From Holophagaceae bacterium (lineage in GTDB: Bacteria > Acidobacteriota > Holophagae > Holophagales > Holophagaceae), in assembly GCA_003158505.1 (NCBI GenBank), contig PMJK01000129.1, positions 1-7,159 on the forward strand: 7,159 bases of DNA. Reading direction: 5' to 3'. The notes beneath the pieces are model-generated. The model was given only the letters and a program-made list of their open reading frames with translations. It searched no databases and had not been told where the DNA came from. Position 1 is the stretch's first letter. Each line of letters opens with the position of its first letter. Position numbers and translations under genes: made by a program. Positions 1 to 5,748 of the stretch are shown here, piece by piece.

Positions 1-1
1 G

Positions 2-1192
2 GTGGACCGTCAGAACCACCACCTGTTTCAACCCCTCCTCTACCAGGTGGCCTCTGCTACGCTCTCCCCGGCTGATATCGCTGCACCCATCCGCCACATC
101 CTCCGATCGCAGCGAAACGCAGAGGTGGTGCTAGGTGAAGTCGTCTCGGTAGATTTGGATGCCCGGTTGGCGAAACTGGTGGATGGGGTTGCCATTTCGT
201 ACGACTTCCTGATTCTGGCCGCTGGATCTCGCAGTTCCTATTTTGGTCGGAACGATTGGGTGAGCCTGGCCCCGGGCCTCAAGACCCTGGAAGACGCCCT
301 GGAAATCCGTAGGCGCTTCCTCACCACGTTCGAGCGGGCAGAGCAGGAGAAGGATCCAGAACTCCGCCGAGAATGGCTGACCTTCGTCATCGTCGGAGGA
401 GGACCCACGGGGGTGGAGCTCGCAGGCACCTTGAAGGAGATGGCTCAACTTTCCCTTCCACGGGAGTTCCGACGCATCCGCACAGACCGCGCACGGGTCA
501 TCCTGGTGGAGGCAGGCCCAAGCATCCTGACGAACTTTGGTTCCGGGCTGTCCGAGAAGGCAGTAAAGGGTCTGGAGAGGATTGGCGTAGAGGTCCGCCT
601 GGGGCAACCCATCACAGCCATCGACGAACATGCCGTACAACTCGGCGGGGAGCGCATCCCGACTCGCACGGTGCTCTGGGCTGCTGGGGTATCGGCCGTG
701 CCATTGGGAGCGGGCCTCAGCGTTCCAGTGGATCGCATCGGACGAGTGATCGTGGAGCCCGACCTCAGCATTCCAGGCCATCCTGAGTCATTTGTCGTAG
801 GAGACTTGGCCGCCTTCCTGCATCAGCCCGGAGGCGCCCTCCCGGGAGTCGCCCCCGTGGCGATCCAGCAAGGGGTGTGCGCTGCAGAAAATATCCTGGC
901 AACATTGAAACACCGCCCCCGGCAGGTGTTTCATTACCACGACAAGGGCAGCATGGCGACACTCGGACGAGGAAAAGCCGTGGCCCACATCGGCCGCCTG
1001 AGTTTCACTGGCTACCTGGCCTGGCTAGCCTGGTTGTTCATCCACCTGATGATGCTCGTGGATTTTCGCAGCCGAGTATTCGTCTTCTTCGAATGGTTCT
1101 GGGCCTATCTGACGACGCAACCTCGGGCTCGGCTCATCCTAAAAATTTGTCGTCAACCCATCACAGATAGGCAATCCGGAAGGGAAGGTTAA
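2..1192 (+). CDS. ndh: Type II NADH:quinone oxidoreductase (NDH-2), 5' partial
   Basis: This is a flavoprotein of the NDH-2 family, which oxidises NADH and reduces membrane quinone without pumping protons, on the cytoplasmic face of the inner membrane. The visible 396 residues begin inside the family signature DRxNHHLFQPLLYQVA, which normally follows the N-terminal GxGxxG FAD-binding strand. Roughly 35-40 residues are therefore missing at the window edge, and the GTG at position 2 is an internal Val codon, not a start. The NAD-binding motif GGGPTGVELAG lies at residues 132-142. Glu170 at the end of the next strand favours NADH over NADPH. The second FAD motif is VVGDLA (265-270), followed by APVAIQQG (284-291) near the expected quinone site. 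The C-terminus has a hydrophobic stretch (about 335-354) and a Trp/Phe-rich amphipathic tail, the usual membrane anchor. The gene ends with TAA and faces a convergent lipoprotein gene. The family assignment is very secure. Confidence 0.95.
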   Translation: MDRQNHHLFQPLLYQVASATLSPADIAAPIRHILRSQRNAEVVLGEVVSVDLDARLAKLVDGVAISYDFLILAAGSRSSYFGRNDWVSLAPGLKTLEDALEIRRRFLTTFERAEQEKDPELRREWLTFVIVGGGPTGVELAGTLKEMAQLSLPREFRRIRTDRARVILVEAGPSILTNFGSGLSEKAVKGLERIGVEVRLGQPITAIDEHAVQLGGERIPTRTVLWAAGVSAVPLGAGLSVPVDRIGRVIVEPDLSIPGHPESFVVGDLAAFLHQPGGALPGVAPVAIQQGVCAAENILATLKHRPRQVFHYHDKGSMATLGRGKAVAHIGRLSFTGYLAWLAWLFIHLMMLVDFRSRVFVFFEWFWAYLTTQPRARLILKICRQPITDRQSGREG

Positions 1193-1218
1193 GCCACCGA
1201 ATTCACTTGTCCTTCCGG
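1176..1218 (+). terminator. Candidate terminator hairpin spanning the NDH-2 stop codon
   Basis: CCGGAAGG (1176-1183) and CCTTCCGG (1211-1218) form a perfect 8-bp inverted repeat with a 27-nt loop. The NDH-2 stop codon (1190-1192) lies inside the loop. Only a short TTT follows the right arm, so this is not a textbook intrinsic terminator. Its place between convergent genes fits transcript-end formation. The remaining gap to 1319 also holds the dyad TCGGT/ACCGA (1237-1251) and the palindrome GTGCATGCAC (1266-1275), neither with an assignable role. Confidence 0.3.
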
Positions 1219-1319
1219 TTTGATCGATCGTGACCTTTCGGTACGCAACCGAGCATCTCCGTGGCGTGCATGCACAGCCGATTCTTCCTTAGATCAGACA
1301 ATGCCTAATGTGAGAGGTT

Positions 1320-1865
1320 TCAATGATCCATGAATTCTATTTCGACCCGCAGATTCTTCAGGCGACCTTTTCGAGTACTACTGTCCGCAACGGGGTTGTC
1401 TTGGCCGATAGCCTTCACTGTGATTTTTTCTGACGGGATTCCCGCATTGGCAAGAGCTTTCGCAATGAATTCTGCACGGTGGCGACTGATTGCGATGTTT
1501 CGGGCTTCGGGACCTTTGTTGGATGAATATCCAGAAACTACCACCGTGAAAGCTCTAGCGGAGGAGCGAGCTTCCTTTGCTGCTTCTTCAAGCGCTTTAA
1601 GACCGATTGGCTCCAGCTCTAATTGTCCGAATCTGGATTTCAGGATAGCCCCGTCGAGGATTACCTTCGCAGGGAGCAAGGGCCTTGCTGGGTTCTTTGG
1701 AGTGGGGGTTTGATTCGAGGTTGAGCCTGGGTTCGGAACCAGCGTTGGCATCGAAGCTGGCGGCGTCTGGCGTGGCGACGTCGACACCGTGTTGCAGGAA
1801 AAGGCAGCCCCTATGGTGACGAGTGCAAGAATCAATAGTGAGATGCGGACGATGGATTTCTTCAT
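1320..1865 (-). CDS. OmpA-family C-terminal domain lipoprotein with altered peptidoglycan-binding site
   Basis: This is a predicted 181-residue envelope protein. The N-terminus (MKKSIVRIS followed by a hydrophobic run) is a signal sequence ending at Cys24 in the context AAFSC. That is an imperfect lipobox, so lipidation is likely but not certain. A Pro/Thr/Ser-rich linker (about 30-65) leads to an OmpA-like domain (about 68-178). It keeps the SRHRAEF helix, GIPSEKI, the IGQDNPVA turn and a terminal NLRVEIE strand. The Asp that binds diaminopimelate in OmpA/Pal (the D of GHTD or GHxDERG) is replaced by Ser115 in GYSSNKG, while the partner Arg130 is kept. The ATG at 1865 is preferred over an in-frame ATG at 1931 because GAGGG (1873-1877) sits 7 nt upstream and the signal peptide begins there. 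The gene lies downstream of pal on the same strand with a 166-nt gap, so it may have its own promoter. A structural role in the outer membrane and periplasm is inferred. Confidence 0.82.
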   Translation of the reverse strand: MKKSIVRISLLILALVTIGAAFSCNTVSTSPRQTPPASMPTLVPNPGSTSNQTPTPKNPARPLLPAKVILDGAILKSRFGQLELEPIGLKALEEAAKEARSSARAFTVVVSGYSSNKGPEARNIAISRHRAEFIAKALANAGIPSEKITVKAIGQDNPVADSSTRKGRLKNLRVEIEFMDH

Positions 1866-1872
1866 GGGTGAT

Positions 1873-1877
1873 CCCTC
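1873..1877 (-). promoter_or_regulatory. Ribosome binding site deciding the start of the OmpA-like lipoprotein
   Basis: GAGGG on the minus strand lies 7 nt before the ATG at 1863-1865. It supports this start over the longer reading that begins at 1931, which would place 22 non-signal residues in front of the signal peptide. Confidence 0.6.
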
Positions 1878-1907
1878 ATGAGAAACATAGAGAAGCCGGC
1901 CCTGAGA

Positions 1908-1929
1908 GAGATGCTCGTTGAGCATTCTC
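1908..1929 (-). promoter_or_regulatory. Stem-loop upstream of the OmpA-like lipoprotein gene
   Basis: ATGCTC (1911-1916) and GAGCAT (1920-1925) pair around a 3-nt loop. The stem extends by GAG/CTC across one bulged base (1926). It lies about 43 nt upstream of the chosen start codon, on the same transcript if transcription begins further upstream. No T-run follows on the minus strand, so it is more likely a 5' leader structure than a pal terminator. A second perfect dyad, GAGTGCACTC (1998-2007), lies closer to the pal stop codon. Confidence 0.3.
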
Positions 1930-2031
1930 AAGGGCTATCCATGCCTGTTTATTAATGCTGGATTGAGGGAAAGCGCGACCGGCTTACGAAACGGCCTGAG
2001 TGCACTCCCCCCAGAGACCAGCCAACAGACA

Positions 2032-2613
2032 TTACTTCAGTTCGAAATGAGCCCTGCGGTTCTTGCTCCAACAGGCCTCATTGCCTTCAGTGCAGATAGG
2101 CCGTTCCTTGCCGTAGCTGATGAGAGTGAACTTTTTATCCGGAGATCCAAGGGCCATCAGATATTCCATGGTTGCAGCAGCTCTGCGGTTTCCAAGGGCG
2201 AGGTTGTATTCATTGGTACCGCGCTCGTCACAATGTCCTTGAATTTCCACCCTCACGGTAGGGTAGGCCCTCAGGAATTCCGAAATCTTCTGGAGTTGGG
2301 GCCTATCTTCAGCCTTAATGTCGTATTTGTCGTAGTCGAAGTGAATGTCCTGAAGCGCAGCAGTAGCGGCACGGTGTAAAGCGGCCTGCCTGTCTGCTTC
2401 TAGCCGCCTGGCCTCTTCGGCCTTCCGGGCGGCTTCGAGTTCATCCTGGCGCTTCTTAGCATCCTGGTTATTCATTACGGGGGCAGGCGCAGGGGCCTGC
2501 TTGACGGGAGCAGGAGCTGCTGCGATTGGTTCTGGCTTTTTGCAGGCCGAGCCAACCCCCAGCAGGATGAGCCCCGCCAAGAGGGCTGAAGTGGTTGAGG
2601 TGGAATGGTTCAT
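2032..2613 (-). CDS. pal: Peptidoglycan-associated lipoprotein (Pal)
   Basis: This is a 193-residue Pal-family outer-membrane lipoprotein that binds peptidoglycan non-covalently and normally works with the Tol complex during outer-membrane constriction. A hydrophobic signal peptide ends at Cys24 (VGSAC, then Lys-Lys). An Ala/Pro linker (28-46) and a charged, probably helical or coiled segment (48-85) follow. The OmpA-like domain starts at the FDYDKYDI strand (92-99). The hallmark GHCDERGTNEYNLALGNRRA (126-145) has both diaminopimelate-binding residues, Asp129 and Arg144. ISYGKERP and a C-terminal KNRRAHFELK complete the fold. Cys174 and Cys181 flank a short insert before the last strand and could form a disulfide. 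GGAGGT (2617-2622, minus strand) gives a strong but closely spaced ribosome site. No tolB or tolA-like gene is in view. A predicted membrane protein ends 21 nt upstream and could be cotranscribed. Confidence 0.93.
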   Translation of the reverse strand: MNHSTSTTSALLAGLILLGVGSACKKPEPIAAAPAPVKQAPAPAPVMNNQDAKKRQDELEAARKAEEARRLEADRQAALHRAATAALQDIHFDYDKYDIKAEDRPQLQKISEFLRAYPTVRVEIQGHCDERGTNEYNLALGNRRAAATMEYLMALGSPDKKFTLISYGKERPICTEGNEACWSKNRRAHFELK

Positions 2614-2634
2614 AGGACCTCCAGAAAAGAGGGA

Positions 2635-3090
2635 TCAGCGGCTCCGTGACCAGTCAGGTGCCTGGACTTGAGCCATGAGTCCCAGTGGACGAACAAAACG
2701 ACCGAGCAGACCACTGACCATTAGGTGACATGGAAACCCTCTGGTGAGAGCACACGCCCAAACCTTCCCCATGGACCTCCGGAACTGGAATACTTCGTTG
2801 GGGGATTGATGCGCGAGATCCAAATCCTTGAAGGGGGAAGCCTCACCGATCCCGGTGGGTGACAGCCAAAGGGTCATCAGAAAGGCCCCGATCGCTGTGA
2901 CCACCAAGGTGAGATGGGTTTCACTTCCGACTCGGCCCACCCAAGGTCCAGCGGACCCCAGACCTCGCAGTGCAAGGGCCACAGTCAACTCAGTGGCTAC
3001 ACAAAGGGGCATCAGGATGGCCCCCAACCGGCGCGGATGGGCCAGCATGCGAAGTCGTCGGGTTGGAGAAGACAGATAGGTTTTTGGCAT
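2635..3090 (-). CDS. Hypothetical small membrane protein upstream of pal
   Basis: This 151-residue reading frame belongs to no family I recognise. The N-terminus is strongly basic (Arg/Lys/His within residues 3-21). Two hydrophobic segments follow at about 22-44 and 59-79, separated by a short Gly-rich loop, giving a likely two-helix inner-membrane topology. The second half is mixed, with a weak hydrophobic stretch at about 119-133. Its stop codon lies 21 nt from the pal start on the same strand, an operon-like spacing. The ATG at 3090 is chosen over the GTG at 3138 because an AGG lies 6 nt upstream of it and the longer form would begin almost at the divergent MarR gene. The ribosome site is weak. 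No other plausible gene occupies this stretch on either strand. It could be a real lineage-specific gene, a decayed gene or a chance frame. Confidence 0.42.
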   Translation of the reverse strand: MPKTYLSSPTRRLRMLAHPRRLGAILMPLCVATELTVALALRGLGSAGPWVGRVGSETHLTLVVTAIGAFLMTLWLSPTGIGEASPFKDLDLAHQSPNEVFQFRRSMGKVWACALTRGFPCHLMVSGLLGRFVRPLGLMAQVQAPDWSRSR

Positions 3091-3092
3091 GT

Positions 3093-3122
3093 GACCTGTG
3101 TAGAAGGAGTGAGGTCTTGACA
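3093..3122 (+). promoter_or_regulatory. Candidate MarR operator and -35 element in the divergent region
   Basis: GACCT (3093-3097) and AGGTC (3112-3116) form an inverted repeat with a 14-nt spacer. A perfect -35 hexamer, TTGACA (3117-3122), follows directly. No good -10 hexamer is found at 16-18 nt spacing; the best is CAAATT at 3140-3145. MarR proteins commonly autoregulate from dyads next to their own promoter, so an operator role is plausible but only inferred. Confidence 0.28.
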
Positions 3123-3152
3123 AAGGATCGTTCGTCACACAAATTATTAGGC

Positions 3153-3641
3153 ATGCAAAACAAAAAGCAAGCCCCTTCTGTGGAGGACCTGGTGGAAGGG
3201 TCTATGCAGAACCTCCGGCGGATCTTCAAAGCGGTCGAATCTTACTCCCGCACCGTGGAGACCAAATTCGGGATCACGGGTCCCCAGCTATGGGCACTCT
3301 GGGAATTGGGACGCAAGGCACCCCTTTCCCTGAAGGACCTTGCTGCCAACATGCACCTGAGCCCAAGCACCGTCGTCGGAGTGATCGACCGCCTGATTGC
3401 CAAGGATTTGGTGGTGCGCGAGGCGGACAAAGCGGATCGCCGTCGGGTCTGCCTGAGTTTGTCTCCCCATGGGCGGACCTTGATAGACCAGGCACCTAAC
3501 CCGGCACAGGATCAACTGATCGAGGGGTTGAATGCCCTTAGCCCGACTCAACTCAAGACCCTGCACCAGAGTCTTGAGACGCTCGTAAAGACGATGGCCG
3601 CTGACAAGATCGAGGCGCCGTTCTTCTTCTCGGAGGAATGA
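3153..3641 (+). CDS. MarR-family winged-helix transcriptional regulator
   Basis: This is a predicted 162-residue dimeric DNA-binding regulator of the MarR family, whose members typically respond to small aromatic or oxidative ligands by releasing operator DNA. The N-terminal dimerisation helix is about 12-37. The winged helix-turn-helix comprises GITGPQLWALWELG (40-53), LSLKDLAANM (58-67), the recognition helix SPSTVVGVIDRLIAKDLV (70-87) and the wing. The wing carries the family pattern DKADRRRVCLSLSPHG (92-107), with Asp95 and Arg97 in the usual D-x-R position. A C-terminal helix (130-149) returns to the dimer interface. The start is ambiguous. ATG 3153 gives a normal N-terminus but a poor ribosome site. 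ATG 3204 would give a 145-residue protein preceded by GGAAGGG at only 3 nt spacing. The gene is divergent from the small membrane-protein gene and precedes the ClC gene by 296 nt, so its targets are uncertain. Confidence 0.88.
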   Translation: MQNKKQAPSVEDLVEGSMQNLRRIFKAVESYSRTVETKFGITGPQLWALWELGRKAPLSLKDLAANMHLSPSTVVGVIDRLIAKDLVVREADKADRRRVCLSLSPHGRTLIDQAPNPAQDQLIEGLNALSPTQLKTLHQSLETLVKTMAADKIEAPFFFSEE

Positions 3642-3811
3642 ACCACATGCAAGCCTAGCCAGGCCCAAACCAACGAGGTAGAAGGCAATTTGTGAAGCTA
3701 AGTCTGTCGGGCCAGCTATATGTGTGAGGTTTGGTAGCCCGCATTGGCGTTTCTCGTTTCGCGATTAATCCTGAGTCACCTTCGGTAATGAATCACCCCC
3801 TCGGCACGATC

Positions 3812-3930
3812 AGGCAGCGCTGAGGACCTATTTCGGGATCAAGCTGCCTTCAAGGAAGGAAGGAGGGCATAAAGAGCCTTCCTGACCACACCCGATTTAT
3901 CCGACAGTGTGTATCAATTAATTTAAGGAA
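3812..3930 (+). promoter_or_regulatory. Structured leader candidate upstream of the ClC gene
   Basis: The 296-nt gap between the MarR and ClC genes contains no convincing gene. AGGCAGC (3812-3818) pairs with GCTGCCT (3843-3849), with further TGA/TCA and CC/GG pairs inside. Next comes a purine tract of AAGG repeats (3852-3866). AGGAAGG within it (3853-3859 or 3857-3863) can pair with CCTTCCT (3877-3883). The TTCCT part of that arm can instead pair with AGGAA (3926-3930), the Shine-Dalgarno region of the ClC gene, whose ATG is at 3938. The arrangement resembles a translational switch, but it could be coincidental. No T-run follows, so a terminator is unlikely. Confidence 0.28.
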
Positions 3931-3937
3931 TCAGACC

Positions 3938-5410
3938 ATGGCTGAGAACCGCAGGAAGGACCCGGCTCGACTCCTTAAAAGGACCCGTCGGGCTGAGGAT
4001 AAGGACCTTCCCTCTCCATTGCTTGCGGATGAAAGCAAGTGGTACTCGGAACATACCGCTCTGTTAATCAGCACCTTGAAGTGGGCGTTCCTGGGGGCAG
4101 GTGCGGGGGTCTGCGTCGGCCTTGGCACACGCGGATTCCTCTGGTCGCTGGCAGCCTCGGGCCATCTCGTCCAGGCAGTTGCCAAGGGGAGGTTCTCGCC
4201 CTATTGGCTGCTCCCGCTGGCGCTGCCCTTGTGCGTGTGGTTGATCCGCACCTTCGCGCCCGAGGCGCGAGGACACGGTACAGAAGCGGTCATCACCGCT
4301 GTCCACCAGCGGTCCGGCCGGATCAATTGGCGGGTGGCTCCGGTCAAGCTGCTGGCCACCGTCATCACCCTGGCCTTCGGGGGATCAGTCGGAAAGGAAG
4401 GCCCAGCAGCCCAGATTGGTGCTTCGCTGACGAGCCTCTTTTCGGATCTGCTCCGGCTCGGCGACGAGGACCGTCGCCGGTTGGTGATCTGCGGCATCAG
4501 CGCCGGATTTGCCTCTGTCTTTGGCACGCCGATCTCGGGGGCGCTCTTCGGGATCGAGGTGCTGTACCTGGGCCGCATTGATTACACGGTGCTCTTCCCC
4601 AGTCTATTGGCGGGAATTGTCGGCCATTTGGTGTGCGGTGTCCGGGCCCCTTTCCCTGTTCTTCAGGACACATTCGGAAGCATCGGGCAAACGAAAATGG
4701 TACTCGTTACCTTATTCGCTGGGGTGGTATTCGGGCTGATCGCACTGATGCTCATCGAATCCATGCGCGGACTGGAAAAGCTCCTTCGTCCCTTCAAGGA
4801 GCATCCTTACCTCGTCGCGCTAGCAGGGGGTTTGTTCCTCGTGGCGCTTTATGGGGTGGCTGGTGAGCGCTACGCAGGACTCGGGGTCGAGACCATCGAA
4901 GGCACGCTGACGGGTACTCTCCGCATTGTTTCAGCCGCGTTCATCCTCAAGATCGTAGCCACGTCGGTGACCCTTGAAACAGGGGGCAGCGGTGGGATCG
5001 TGACCCCGATCTTTTTCATCGGCGTCACGAGTGGTGCCCTCCTGGCCCACCTTCTTGGTCTTCCCCAACCGCTGCTGGCCGCGTTCGGATTCGTGGCGCT
5101 GCTGGCCGCCAGCGCCAACACGCCCATTGCCGCTGCCGTCATGGGCATCGAACTGCTTCCCCATACCGAGGGCATCTATGCAGCCCTTGCTGCCGGAACC
5201 GCCTTCCTGATCGTCGGTCACCGGAGCGTTTACGCGAGCCAGAAACTGGGGCTCTCCAAGTCTGCTGGGTTGGAAGTGGACCTTGGTGGTCCCATCGGAG
5301 AGATTGAACGTAGTGGTGTCCGTGTGGTGAAAGGAACACTTACAGACCGTCTTCAGCGCCTGGGGAAAAGGCTTAAAACTACTGAAAAAGGAAACAAGTC
5401 GGAGCAGTGA
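3938..5410 (+). CDS. ClC-family anion channel or transporter without CBS domains
   Basis: This 490-residue polytopic membrane protein of the ClC family moves chloride or similar anions across the inner membrane. A charged cytoplasmic N-terminus (1-40) precedes about 17 hydrophobic segments running to about residue 427. The first anion-site motif is divergent, GHGTEAVI (112-119) instead of GSGIP. The second, GSVGKEGP (149-156), carries the gating Glu154. The third is GGIVTP (352-357), with Val in place of the usual Phe. Tyr432 matches the central pore tyrosine (Tyr445 of E. coli ClC-ec1). Glu207 aligns with ClC-ec1 Glu202, but the internal proton glutamate (Glu203) is Val208. The short charged tail has no CBS domains. 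KEGP and the absence of the Met/Thr signatures argue against the fluoride-exporting CLC-F branch. AAGGAA (3925-3930) lies 7 nt before the ATG. Family assignment is secure; channel versus antiporter is open. Confidence 0.93.
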   Translation: MAENRRKDPARLLKRTRRAEDKDLPSPLLADESKWYSEHTALLISTLKWAFLGAGAGVCVGLGTRGFLWSLAASGHLVQAVAKGRFSPYWLLPLALPLCVWLIRTFAPEARGHGTEAVITAVHQRSGRINWRVAPVKLLATVITLAFGGSVGKEGPAAQIGASLTSLFSDLLRLGDEDRRRLVICGISAGFASVFGTPISGALFGIEVLYLGRIDYTVLFPSLLAGIVGHLVCGVRAPFPVLQDTFGSIGQTKMVLVTLFAGVVFGLIALMLIESMRGLEKLLRPFKEHPYLVALAGGLFLVALYGVAGERYAGLGVETIEGTLTGTLRIVSAAFILKIVATSVTLETGGSGGIVTPIFFIGVTSGALLAHLLGLPQPLLAAFGFVALLAASANTPIAAAVMGIELLPHTEGIYAALAAGTAFLIVGHRSVYASQKLGLSKSAGLEVDLGGPIGEIERSGVRVVKGTLTDRLQRLGKRLKTTEKGNKSEQ

Positions 5411-5562
5411 CCGCCCAGATCATCATCCATGGGTGTTGTTACTCAGATTCCCAGCGGGAAGAATGGTCAGGGCGAAGAGATCGAGGTTTGGTTGACTTGC
5501 ACTCGTTGGGAGCAAAAGCCTCCTGTCGACATCAATGCTTTGCCACCATCTGACCAATCAAT

Positions 5563-5641
5563 GGGAACGGATGGGGTTCTTCGTGGGGGTCGTGCCAAAT
5601 TCGCGCCAGTCTCCATTAGGATCTACGCGAACCCCATTCCC
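5563..5641 (+). repeat. Long imperfect inverted repeat upstream of the Rieske oxygenase gene
   Basis: ATGGGGTTC (5571-5579) is perfectly complementary to GAACCCCAT (5629-5637), with a 49-nt interval. The pairing continues outward with GGGA (5563-5566) and TCCC (5638-5641) after a one-sided 4-nt bulge, giving 13 bp in all. It is the main recognisable structure in the 338-nt stretch 5411-5748 between the ClC and oxygenase genes. No convincing gene or standard promoter was found there; TTGACT at 5492-5497 lacks a matching -10. It may be a leader RNA structure or a relic. Confidence 0.4.
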
Positions 5642-5748
5642 TTGGCTTGGCGGCGTTCAGCCGGGAGGATCAACGGAGTTCGGTGTCGTTGAACGGCCCA
5701 TCCCGAGGGCCCGCATTTCCCCATTCAAAAGGGAGCACAATCAAAGAC

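Noticed and set aside
131..781. A 216-codon minus-strand frame inside the NDH-2 gene
   Set aside because: It is antisense to a highly conserved flavoprotein, and its His/Pro/Arg-rich translation looks non-coding.
1918..2379. A 153-codon plus-strand frame opposite pal
   Set aside because: It is antisense to pal, whose protein motifs are unambiguous.
3642..3937. A fluoride (crcB) riboswitch ahead of the ClC gene
   Set aside because: I looked for the conserved GGnGAUGG and GCUGAUG-type core segments and did not find them. The ClC protein also lacks CLC-F signatures, keeping GKEGP.
4039..4581. A 180-codon plus-strand frame overlapping the ClC gene
   Set aside because: It is out of frame with the ClC motifs, and the Arg/Pro/Gly-rich translation is typical of a frame-shifted shadow.
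5429..5692. A possible 87-residue protein between the ClC and Rieske genes
   Set aside because: It has no ribosome site and no recognisable motif, and it crosses the inverted repeat at 5563-5641. The stretch reads better as non-coding.
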